Source: Thermodesulfovibrionales bacterium (GTDB taxonomy: Bacteria > Nitrospirota > Thermodesulfovibrionia > Thermodesulfovibrionales > SM23-35). Taken from it: DNA of 5,572 nt. A model generated the notes under the pieces. That model had not been told where the DNA came from and searched no databases. It saw only the letters and a program-made list of their open reading frames with translations. Every line of letters begins with the position of its first letter. Position 1 is the first letter of the stretch. Where the stretch lies: NCBI GenBank assembly GCA_022013235.1, contig JAKLQR010000128.1:1-5572 (forward strand). The letters are read 5' to 3'. The position numbers were made by a program, and so were the translations under genes. Shown piece by piece: positions 1-5,572 of this stretch.

Positions 1-1196
1 ATAGACGCCTTGTAGGCGGGGTAAAACCCGAAGAACAGCCCTACCATGCCGGAAAATCCGAAGGCAAGAAAAATCGAGAGAGGGGATACGATTGTTGACC
101 ATCCGGCAATCATTGCGATTATCTTGGATGCGGAAAGGCCGGTGATGATTCCGGCTATGCCGCCGATTAATGACAACGTAAGCGCTTCGATGATGAACTG
201 CATTCTGATATCCCAGGTCTTCGCCCCTATCGCCATGCGTATCCCGATCTCCCTTGTCCTCTCGGTAACCGATACAAGCATTATGTTCATAATCCCTATC
301 CCGCCTACAAGGAGAGAGACCGATGCAATAGCGGCGAGCAGAAGGGTCATTACCTGAGTCGACTGTTCCGCAGTCTGCATGATCGAGGTAAGGTTTCTCA
401 CGGTAAAATCATTCTCCTGTTTTGGGCCGATATGGTGTCTCTGCCTGAGCAGTTCGAGTATCTGCCTCTCCGCAGCCGCCATGTCTTCCGTGCTGCTTGC
501 CTTTACCATAATCCTCCGCACCGTACCGGGGAACGCGGTGCCGAAGAGTTTCTTCTGTGCGGTTGTGATAGGAACATAGATTGCGTCGTCCTGGTCCTGT
601 CCCTGCGGAGACTGTCCCTTCACGGAAAGTACCCCGATGACGGTAAAGGGGACTTTTTCTATTCTCACTACCTGGCCGACCGGATCGGCTTCTCCGAATA
701 AATTTTCGGCAACGGTCATGCCGAGCAGGCAGACTTTTGTGGCATTTCTCACGTCCTGCCGGGTGAACGATCTTCCCGATTCAAGCGCCCAATCGCGTAT
801 CGCAAGCATTCCCGGCGTCGTCCCTGTCACCCCGGTTGACCAGTTCTGTGAGCCATAGACAACCTGTGCAACGCCGTTGTGGATAGGGGCAACGTCTGAA
901 ACAGCAGGACATTCGTTTTGTATCGCCGCTGCATCGTCAATGGTGAGAGTAGTCTGGGTTCCCGAACCCATTCTCACCCCTGCCGAGGTCGTCGCACCCG
1001 GAAGGACCATGATGAGGTTGCTTCCGATGCTCGATATCTGTTCTGCAATCCTTTTGCTTGCTCCCATTCCGATGGAAAGCATGGCGATCACCGCTCCGAC
1101 GCCGATGATGATCCCAAGCATGGTGAGCGCGGAACGCATTTTATTCCGTTTCAAAGCCCTGAAAGAAATGCGTATTGCAGTCGGGATATCGATCAT
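1..1196 (-). CDS. macB: MacB-type ABC transporter permease (3' end cut by window edge)
   Basis: This is the inner-membrane subunit of a MacAB-type exporter, which couples ATP hydrolysis in the cytoplasm to movements of a periplasmic domain that push substrate through adaptor and TolC. I translated 398 codons from the ATG at 1196; there is no stop before the edge. The last visible residues (FYPAYKAS) match the usual end of the family, so only about a dozen residues should be missing. One transmembrane helix lies near residues 22-44, after a basic amphipathic start (RALKRNKMRSALTMLGIIIG). A large periplasmic MacB-type domain follows (about 45-281). Then come three helices near 282-309, 334-358 and 373-394, forming the FtsX domain with the typical GGIGIMNIMLVSVTERTREIG stretch around 298-318. 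The start overlaps the ATPase stop (ATGA) and has an AGGA site 5 bases upstream. Unlike E. coli MacB, the ATPase is a separate gene. A lipoprotein-release (LolC/E-like) role is less likely because a MacA-type adaptor is adjacent. Confidence 0.95.
   Translation of the reverse strand, partial: MIDIPTAIRISFRALKRNKMRSALTMLGIIIGVGAVIAMLSIGMGASKRIAEQISSIGSNLIMVLPGATTSAGVRMGSGTQTTLTIDDAAAIQNECPAVSDVAPIHNGVAQVVYGSQNWSTGVTGTTPGMLAIRDWALESGRSFTRQDVRNATKVCLLGMTVAENLFGEADPVGQVVRIEKVPFTVIGVLSVKGQSPQGQDQDDAIYVPITTAQKKLFGTAFPGTVRRIMVKASSTEDMAAAERQILELLRQRHHIGPKQENDFTVRNLTSIMQTAEQSTQVMTLLLAAIASVSLLVGGIGIMNIMLVSVTERTREIGIRMAIGAKTWDIRMQFIIEALTLSLIGGIAGIITGLSASKIIAMIAGWSTIVSPLSIFLAFGFSGMVGLFFGFYPAYKAS
942..978 (-). 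repeat. Two-part inverted repeat (potential RNA hairpin) inside the permease gene
   Basis: The outer arms GGTGAGA (942-948) and TCTCACC (972-978) are perfectly complementary. The inner arms TGGGTTC (955-961) and GAACCCA (964-970) are as well, enclosing two bases. In the minus-strand transcript this would fold as a 7-bp lower stem, an asymmetric bulge (6 bases on one side, 1 on the other) and an upper stem of 6 bp with a 4-base loop (or 7 bp with an unfavourably tight 2-base loop). It spans permease residues about 73-85 (GVRMGSGTQTTLT). No T-run follows, so it is not a classical terminator. It may have no function. Confidence 0.5.
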
Positions 1197-1885
1197 GACA
1201 TTCCTGTCCTTTCGTCGCTGATGATCCTGCCGTCAAGGAATCTTATGGTTCTCCGGCCATACGCTGCGATGTCCTGCTCATGGGTCACGAGTATTACCGT
1301 GATATCGGATTCCGTGTTCAGTCTTGTGAAGAGTTCCATTACTTCTGCGCTCGTCTTTGTATCGAGGTTCCCTGTCGGTTCATCTGCGAGGATAATCGCC
1401 GCGTTATTCACGAGGGCCCTGGCTATGGCAACCCTCTGCTGCTGCCCGCCGGAAAGCTGACCGGGATAAGACTCTTCCCGTCCTGCAAGCCCCACATTTT
1501 TCAGCGCTTCCTCTGCGCGCCCTCTGCGGTCTTTCGGTGGAAGTCCGTTGTAGAGCATGGGCAGTTCGACATTCTCAAGGGCTGATGTCCGGGGTAACAA
1601 GTTGAAGCCCTGGAAGACAAATCCTATCTTTTTATTCCGTATGTGCGCCCGTTCGTCCCTTTCGAGATTCCCGACATCGATGCCCCCAAGCATATACTGG
1701 CCGCTCGAAGGAATATCAAGGCATCCGAGGATGTTCATGAACGTGGATTTACCCGAACCCGACGGTCCCATAACTGCGACAAATTCTCCTGCCTCTATGC
1801 GTGTGGAAACATTCATGAGCGCGTTCACCTCGACGGAACCGGCCCGGTATATTTTGCAGATGTCTCTGGTTTCGATAAGCGCCAT
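1193..1885 (-). CDS. MacB-type ABC transporter ATP-binding protein (stand-alone ATPase)
   Basis: This is a cytoplasmic ATPase that should dimerise and power the permease encoded next to it. At 230 residues it has the usual length for the LolD/MacB/YknY class. All nucleotide-binding elements are present and intact: Walker A GPSGSGKST (40-48), Q-loop Gln92 in FVFQGFNLL, signature LSGGQ (144-148) followed by QQR, Walker B IILADEP (164-170) with catalytic Glu169, D-loop NLD (173-175), and switch His202 in VTHEQ. The start at 1885 gives the family's normal N-terminus (MALIETRDICKIY). It lies 1 base after the adaptor stop, with only a weak Shine-Dalgarno (a GAG about 11 bases upstream), so translation probably depends on ribosomes arriving from the adaptor gene. 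Its own stop overlaps the permease start by 4 bp. The class is shared with LolD, so the MacB assignment rests mainly on the neighbouring MacA-type and MacB-permease genes. The symbol is left blank because E. coli MacB is a fused protein. Confidence 0.97.
   Translation of the reverse strand: MALIETRDICKIYRAGSVEVNALMNVSTRIEAGEFVAVMGPSGSGKSTFMNILGCLDIPSSGQYMLGGIDVGNLERDERAHIRNKKIGFVFQGFNLLPRTSALENVELPMLYNGLPPKDRRGRAEEALKNVGLAGREESYPGQLSGGQQQRVAIARALVNNAAIILADEPTGNLDTKTSAEVMELFTRLNTESDITVILVTHEQDIAAYGRRTIRFLDGRIISDERTGMS
1202..1210 (-). promoter_or_regulatory. Ribosome-binding site of the MacB-type permease
   Basis: The minus strand reads AGGACAGGA, then ATGTC, then the ATG at 1196. Two AGGA elements lie inside the 3' end of the ATPase gene, the nearer one 5 bases from the start. 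Together with the ATGA stop/start overlap this supports the chosen permease start. The ATG inside the spacer (1201-1199) lies in the ATPase frame and would stop after two codons, so it is not a competing start. Confidence 0.6.
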
Positions 1886-1886
1886 A

Positions 1887-3056
1887 TCAGAAAAATCTCG
1901 GGCCCGGAGGCGCGTCCTGCTTCTTCTGTCCCTTGGCCGCGGACTCGATGATTACTTCCTGCCCTTCCTGAAGGGTATCCGGGATGATCTCAGTGTAACT
2001 GCCATCGCTGATGCCGGCAGAAATATTGATACGCTTTGGCTTGCCCTGCTCCAGTATCCATATCCCCGGACCGCTCACCGCCTTTTTCTCAGTGCTCTTT
2101 TTCTCATTTTCATCAAGCTTGAACCTCAGGGCAGCGTTCGGTATTTTCAGGACATCTTTCTTTGTTGCAATAATAATCGATACGTTCGCGGTCATGCCGG
2201 GCTTGAGTTTGAGTTCAGGGTTCTCCACCTGAATCACCACATCATAGGTCACGACATTCTGCACAGTAATCGGAGCGTTTCTCACCTGCCACACCTTCCC
2301 CCTGAAGACAAGATCGGGATAGGCATCGACCGTAAACTCGACATCCTGCCCGACACTCACCTTCCCAATATCAGCCTCGTCCACATTCGTGTCGATCTGC
2401 ATTTTTGTGAGGTCCTGGGCTATGGTGAATAATGTCGGAGTCTGAAAACTCGCGGCCACGGTCTGTCCCACATCCACGTTTCTTGATATCACAACCCCGT
2501 CAACGGGGGAGAGTATCCTCGTATACCGGAGATTCGTCTCTGCAAACTCGACTGCCGCCTCTGTCTGGGCAACCTGGGACTTCGCAGCGCTTACCGACGC
2601 CTTTGCAGTTTCGTAGTTTGTCTCAGCGGTATCCAGATCGCTCCGCGCAATGAGATTCTTTGAGAATAATTCTGTATTTCTTTCCATGGTCCGCTTCGCG
2701 TCTACCAGTGTTGCCCCGGCTTTTTCAACATTCGCCCGCGCCGCGAGGAGGTTCGCTCTTGCCTGCTGCACCTGCGCCTGGAAGGTTGAGGGATCTATCT
2801 GCGCGATGATCTGGCCTTTTTTCACCGGAGAATTAAAGTCAACGGATATGTTCCTGATCGTGCCGGAAACCTGGGTGCCGACAAGCACTGTAGTGACTGC
2901 ATTGACCGTCCCTGTCGCAGTGACCGACATAACTATGTCACCTTTTGCAACCTTTTCTGTTTTATATTTGATGTCACTGTTGTTGTTTCTGAGCAGAAAA
3001 AACGCTGCGGCAGCAAGCGCTGCGCCTATAAGAATGATGAATAGTATCTTTTTCAT
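1887..3056 (-). CDS. macA: MacA-type periplasmic adaptor (HlyD/RND-MFP family membrane fusion protein)
   Basis: This adaptor links the inner-membrane MacB-type transporter to the TolC-like channel. Its 389 residues are close to E. coli MacA. An N-terminal membrane anchor covers about 4-22 (after MKK); there is no lipobox cysteine, so it is anchored by the helix. The first half of the biotinyl-lipoyl-like domain is near 55-88 (VSGTI, VKKGQIIAQID). A long alpha-helical hairpin follows, about 91-178, Ala/Gln/Glu-rich and coiled-coil-like. The second lipoyl half is near 180-212 (ILSPVDGVVISRNVDVGQTV). A beta-barrel covers about 215-297 (VDEADIGKVSVGQDVEF, LKPGMTANVSI), and a membrane-proximal domain about 302-371. 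The hairpin tip carries Arg126 and Leu130 of the R-x3-L-x6-S TolC-contact motif, but Ala137 where Ser is usual. A charged Lys/Glu-rich stretch at about 313-326 interrupts the last domain. The start overlaps the TolC stop (ATGA) and lacks a strong Shine-Dalgarno, implying coupling. It might also serve the upstream RND pump, but its sequence type is MacA. Confidence 0.96.
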   Translation of the reverse strand: MKKILFIILIGAALAAAAFFLLRNNNSDIKYKTEKVAKGDIVMSVTATGTVNAVTTVLVGTQVSGTIRNISVDFNSPVKKGQIIAQIDPSTFQAQVQQARANLLAARANVEKAGATLVDAKRTMERNTELFSKNLIARSDLDTAETNYETAKASVSAAKSQVAQTEAAVEFAETNLRYTRILSPVDGVVISRNVDVGQTVAASFQTPTLFTIAQDLTKMQIDTNVDEADIGKVSVGQDVEFTVDAYPDLVFRGKVWQVRNAPITVQNVVTYDVVIQVENPELKLKPGMTANVSIIIATKKDVLKIPNAALRFKLDENEKKSTEKKAVSGPGIWILEQGKPKRINISAGISDGSYTEIIPDTLQEGQEVIIESAAKGQKKQDAPPGPRFF

Positions 3057-4351
3057 TTCAGGCCCATTGCCTTCTCGATACTTGCCTGCGCAATCTTGTA
3101 ATCATAGAGCGCCTGGATATGTGCGGTCCTCGCGTTATTCAATGCAACCTCCGCATCAGTGACCTCGATAGGATTCCCGACGCCTGCCGTATATCTGCCG
3201 TTTGCAATGTCCAGATTCTCCTGCGCCTGCTCTACGCCGAGTTTTGCTGTGGGAATCGCTTCTTCCGCTGCCCTGAGATACAGGAATGCCTGTTGTACTT
3301 CCAGGAATATCGTCTGTCTCAGAGACTCTTCGTTCGCCCTGAGGATATTCAGGCCCGCCCTTGCCTCTTCCACCTGATATTTTGTGTAGAAACCGCTGAA
3401 CAGAGGGAATGAAAGTGTTGCGCCCGCATTCCATCCGTGCTCAAGCGGGAATTGTTCTCCCGACCAGTTGTATCCCGCGCTGCCGGTCAATACCGGGTAG
3501 TATCCCGTCCTGGCAAGATTGATAGAACTCTCGGCTGCCTGTCTTTTTACAAGGACCGACTGTAAATCGGGCCTGTTCTTATATGCCTTTGAGAGCGCGT
3601 CTTCCAGCGTTGTCTCATATTTCTCAAAAGAAAGATTTTCGTCGAGCAGGTATTCAGGCGCATCAGGAATACCCATTGCATTATTGAGGGTCACAATGGC
3701 GATCCGCAACGCATTCTCATTCCTGATCAGGTTCAGCTTCGCATTGCTCACATCCACCTCTGCCTTGGTGACATCGAATTTTGGTCTTGTGCCGACCTCA
3801 AAAAAACCCTTTGCCTGCTCAAGATGCTGCTGGGTCTGCTTTACCGTATCTTCCGCAACAAGCCTGGTATATTTCGCCTGCACAACCCCGTAGTATGCCT
3901 GTTTGACCGAGAGGATAATTTGTTCGGTCACACTCTCCATATCTGATGCGGCTGAATCACGGTTCAACTTCTGGATCTTCACCTCTGTCGGGGTTTTCCC
4001 GAAATCGTAGAGTGTCTGACTGAGACTGAATCCGGTCGAATACTGGTCGAACGCTTCGTTCGTCCTCCCTGAGACGGAGGAAGAACCCGAGGTACCGGAC
4101 GAAGGGGAGATCCTGCTGTAGCTTGTCGACCAGTTCATTTGGGGATAATAATTCGCCTTCGCCTGCCCGATCCTGCTCTCGTTCGCAGAGACCGTATTTT
4201 TCGCGGCCGTGATATCAGGATGCATTTTGACCGCGATCCCGATGCATCTCTCCAGGTTCAGTGACTCACCCTGTTGAATGAGTTCGTCTGCTTCTGCATG
4301 GAGAGGCAGAGCGAATATGAAAAACAGCATGAAAGGCATGTACCATTTCAT
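3053..4351 (-). CDS. tolC: TolC-type outer-membrane efflux channel (OEP family)
   Basis: This protein should form the trimeric outer-membrane barrel and periplasmic alpha-tunnel through which tripartite pumps export substrates. It is 432 residues, typical of the outer-membrane efflux protein family. A signal peptide covers residues 1-19 (hydrophobic core FMLFFIFALPLHA, likely cut before EADE). There is no cysteine at the cleavage site, so it is not an OprM-style lipoprotein. The mature part has the internal duplication of the family: repeat one from about 31 to 230 (starts LNLERCIGIAVKMHPDI) and repeat two from about 247 to 430 (starts TTLEDALSKAYKNRPDL). Each contains a beta-strand/turn marker, YDFGK at 115-119 and FPLFSGF at 315-321, followed by long Ala/Gln/Glu-rich helices. 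A Ser/Gly-rich segment at about 82-95 falls where the first external loop is expected. The gene begins 9 bp after the RND stop with a strong Shine-Dalgarno and overlaps the adaptor by 4 bp. Its position between an RND pump and a MacAB set suggests both use it (inference). Confidence 0.96.
   Translation of the reverse strand: MKWYMPFMLFFIFALPLHAEADELIQQGESLNLERCIGIAVKMHPDITAAKNTVSANESRIGQAKANYYPQMNWSTSYSRISPSSGTSGSSSVSGRTNEAFDQYSTGFSLSQTLYDFGKTPTEVKIQKLNRDSAASDMESVTEQIILSVKQAYYGVVQAKYTRLVAEDTVKQTQQHLEQAKGFFEVGTRPKFDVTKAEVDVSNAKLNLIRNENALRIAIVTLNNAMGIPDAPEYLLDENLSFEKYETTLEDALSKAYKNRPDLQSVLVKRQAAESSINLARTGYYPVLTGSAGYNWSGEQFPLEHGWNAGATLSFPLFSGFYTKYQVEEARAGLNILRANEESLRQTIFLEVQQAFLYLRAAEEAIPTAKLGVEQAQENLDIANGRYTAGVGNPIEVTDAEVALNNARTAHIQALYDYKIAQASIEKAMGLK
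4048..4081 (-). repeat. Two adjacent small inverted repeats inside the TolC gene
   Basis: CGAACG (4048-4053) pairs with CGTTCG (4057-4062) around a 3-base loop. Immediately beside it, TCCTCC (4063-4068) pairs with GGAGGA (4076-4081) around a 7-base loop. They lie over the codons for about residues 91-102, at the end of the Ser/Gly-rich segment. No T-run follows on the minus strand, so there is no terminator signature. Stems of 6 bp are expected by chance in a window of this size; only their adjacency is slightly unusual. Confidence 0.3.
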
Positions 4352-4355
4352 TTTG

Positions 4356-4362
4356 ACCTCCT
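4356..4362 (-). promoter_or_regulatory. Strong Shine-Dalgarno of the TolC gene, built into the RND stop codon
   Basis: On the minus strand the sequence reads TAG-GAGGTCAAA-ATG. The last two bases of the RND stop codon complete a canonical AGGAGGT, which stands 4 bases before the TolC start. This fixes the TolC start at 4351. It is the best ribosome-binding site in the window; the other junctions are weaker and rely more on overlap. Terminating RND ribosomes would sit on this site, so re-initiation as well as independent loading is possible. Confidence 0.85.
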
Positions 4363-5572
4363 ATAATGTCTTTGCAGCCTGAGACCCTTTGGTTCCCTTG
4401 TGCCTGCTAAGCCGGAAGTTTACTTTTTCCTGAAACACGTCGAGGTAGTAATACACAACGGGCGTGATGTAAAGGGTCAGGATTTGTGATACAACAAGAC
4501 CGCCCACAACGGCGAGACCAAGAGGGCGCCGGGATTCCGCCCCTGCTCCAAACCCAAGGGCAATGGGGAGCACTCCCATAAAGGCCGCCATGGTGGTCAT
4601 CATGATAGGGCGGAAACGGATGATGCAACCCTGATAGATGGCATCGAGGGGGGACTTCCCTTCTTTCCGCTCCGCATCGAGCGCGAAGTCGATCATCATG
4701 ATCGCGTTCTTCTTCACAATCCCCACGAGCATGATGACCCCGACAAAGGCATAGACGTTCAGGTCCTTCTGGAAAATGAGAAGGGTGATAAGCGCCCCGA
4801 ACCCCGCTGCCGGAAGCCCTGAGAGAATGGTCAAGGGATGAATAAAACTTTCATAGAGGATGCCGAGTACGATATAAATTACAAAAATGGCCATGATAAG
4901 GAGGATCGTCAGGCCGCGGGTTGACGCCTGGTAGGCCTGGGCCGCCCCCTGAAACGAGTAGCTTACCGTCTGAGGGAGCGTTTCACGGGCCAGCTTATTG
5001 ATGATCGGCACTGCGGTCCCCAGAGAAACACCCGGTTTCACATTGAAGGATATGGTGACGGCAGGAAGTTGTCCGAGATGGTTTACCGTGAGAGGACCGA
5101 TGCTCCTGGTGAGTTTTGCGACCGAGTTAAGCGGGATGAGGTCTCCTCTGGAGGACCTGATATAGAGCAGTGAAAGTGCGGAAGGATTGGTCTGGTAACG
5201 GGGGTCCAGTTCGAGGATGACTCTGTACTGATTATTGGGCGCATAGATAGTGGAGACCTGGCGGGAGCCATAGGCATAGTATAATGCGTCTTCAATCTGC
5301 TGCGCGGTCAACCCGACCGCTGATGCCTTGTCCCTGTCTATCTCAACATCGACCTGAGGATTTGTGATCTGGAGGTCGCTGGTTACGTCCTGGAGGTCAG
5401 AAATGCCGCGCATTTTTTCTTCCATGAGGGGAACCACGCGATAGAGTTCATCGGTATCGGGGCCCTGGAGTGTGAACTGGTACTGTGCTTTGGTGAGTTG
5501 TCCTCCGATCCTCACCGGTGGCGGGTTCTGAAGGAACATCATGATGCCGGGCACTTGCATGACTTTGGGCCG
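4361..5572 (-). CDS. RND efflux pump inner-membrane protein, C-terminal part (HAE1 family; 5' end outside window)
   Basis: This is a proton-driven drug/metabolite pump of the AcrB/MdtBC class. Only the last 403 residues are visible, reading in frame from the window edge (RPKVMQVPGI). Full members have about 1,020-1,050 residues, so roughly the first 60% is missing and the Met at 5560 is internal. The visible part begins in the second periplasmic porter/docking region (FLQNPPPVRIGGQLTKAQYQFTLQ; DVEIDRDKASAVGLT). Five transmembrane helices follow, corresponding to TM8-TM12, near visible residues 221-240, 246-267, 273-297, 324-344 and 353-376. Family hallmarks include SFIHPLTILSGLPAAGFGAL, GIVKKNAIMMIDFA and ESRRPLGLAVVGGL. 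Residues aligned by eye to the AcrB proton relay are kept: Lys288 (AcrB K940), Arg319 (R971) and Thr326 (T978). The TM4 aspartates lie outside the window. The stop is TAG, 9 bp before the TolC gene. A cognate adaptor and possibly a second RND subunit may lie upstream; MdtB or MdtC cannot be chosen from this part. Confidence 0.95.
   Translation of the reverse strand, partial: RPKVMQVPGIMMFLQNPPPVRIGGQLTKAQYQFTLQGPDTDELYRVVPLMEEKMRGISDLQDVTSDLQITNPQVDVEIDRDKASAVGLTAQQIEDALYYAYGSRQVSTIYAPNNQYRVILELDPRYQTNPSALSLLYIRSSRGDLIPLNSVAKLTRSIGPLTVNHLGQLPAVTISFNVKPGVSLGTAVPIINKLARETLPQTVSYSFQGAAQAYQASTRGLTILLIMAIFVIYIVLGILYESFIHPLTILSGLPAAGFGALITLLIFQKDLNVYAFVGVIMLVGIVKKNAIMMIDFALDAERKEGKSPLDAIYQGCIIRFRPIMMTTMAAFMGVLPIALGFGAGAESRRPLGLAVVGGLVVSQILTLYITPVVYYYLDVFQEKVNFRLSRHKGTKGSQAAKTL

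Noticed and set aside
6..29. Small stem-loops near the permease 3' end (CGCCT/AGGCG and GGGT/ACCC)
   Set aside because: They are short, lie inside the coding sequence before the stop, and have no T-run, so they are not a terminator.
8..312. A 13-base inverted repeat, CCCGCCTACAAGG at 300-312 and its complement at 8-20
   Set aside because: One match of this length is not surprising in a 5.6-kb window. Both copies are explained by coding for GGI-type and PAYK-type residues of the permease, and the 280-base distance makes a specific structure unlikely.
918..1460. Plus-strand open frame of 180 codons
   Set aside because: It is antisense to the permease and ATPase, its composition is unlike a real protein (many His, Arg, Asp and Cys residues), and no motif is seen.
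1557..2432. Plus-strand open frame of 291 codons
   Set aside because: It lies antisense across the ATPase start and the adaptor, both of which have clear family motifs. Its translation shows no recognisable domain and no ribosome-binding context. It is a shadow of the coding strand.
2650..3162. Plus-strand open frame of 170 codons
   Set aside because: It is antisense to the adaptor N-terminus and the TolC 3' end. The hydrophobic look arises from the reverse complement of the Ala-rich helices.
3156..3434. Minus-strand open frame of 92 codons within the TolC gene
   Set aside because: It is out of frame with the TolC second repeat, whose reading is well supported; Gly/Arg-rich shadow.
4407..4628. 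Minus-strand open frame of 73 codons within the RND gene
   Set aside because: It is out of frame with the RND protein, which is strongly conserved over the same bases; His/Pro-rich translation without a domain.
4684..4698. Near-perfect palindrome CGATCATCATGATCG in the RND gene
   Set aside because: It encodes the conserved AIMMID segment of TM10, and repeated ATC/ATG codons readily give such symmetry. No regulator site is expected deep inside this gene.
1..5572. Search for promoters, tRNA or other RNA genes, CRISPR arrays, insertion sequences and attachment sites
   Set aside because: Coding density is essentially complete, the longest gap being 9 bp. I saw no direct repeat arrays, transposase motifs, tRNA-like folds or free upstream regions that could hold a promoter.

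Overview
The window is a compact, single-strand block of bacterial drug/metabolite efflux genes. All five genes lie on the minus strand, so transcription runs from high to low coordinates. In transcription order they are: the C-terminal part of an RND (HAE1/AcrB-type) inner-membrane pump (5572-4361, cut by the window edge); a TolC-type outer-membrane channel (4351-3053); a MacA-type periplasmic adaptor (3056-1887); a MacB-type ABC ATPase (1885-1193); and a MacB-type ABC permease (1196-1, cut by the other window edge about a dozen codons before its expected end).

The genes are packed without real intergenic space. The junctions are 9 bp (RND/TolC), a 4-bp ATGA overlap (TolC/adaptor), 1 bp (adaptor/ATPase) and a 4-bp ATGA overlap (ATPase/permease). 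This is the layout of one operon with translational coupling. No promoter or terminator is visible; both must lie outside the window. The only strong Shine-Dalgarno sequence is in front of the TolC gene and is partly formed by the stop codon of the RND gene. The permease also has a reasonable site.

Functionally, the adaptor, ATPase, permease and TolC-like channel make a complete MacA-MacB-TolC type tripartite exporter driven by ATP. The RND pump upstream is proton-driven and also needs an outer-membrane channel. The inference is that one TolC-like channel, placed between the two pumps, serves both. The substrates cannot be read from the sequence.

A TolC-type channel and periplasmic adaptor require a diderm (Gram-negative) host. 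Base composition is roughly balanced to slightly GC-rich, and Ile ATA and Arg AGG/AGA codons are used freely. That is unlike enteric bacteria and would fit groups such as Nitrospirota or Desulfobacterota (Geobacter-like), but the taxonomic guess is weak.

I see no CRISPR array, RNA gene, mobile element or new type of system. The unusual points are the shared-channel gene order, the split MacB, an Ala in place of the usual Ser in the adaptor's TolC-contact motif, and a two-part hairpin inside the permease gene.
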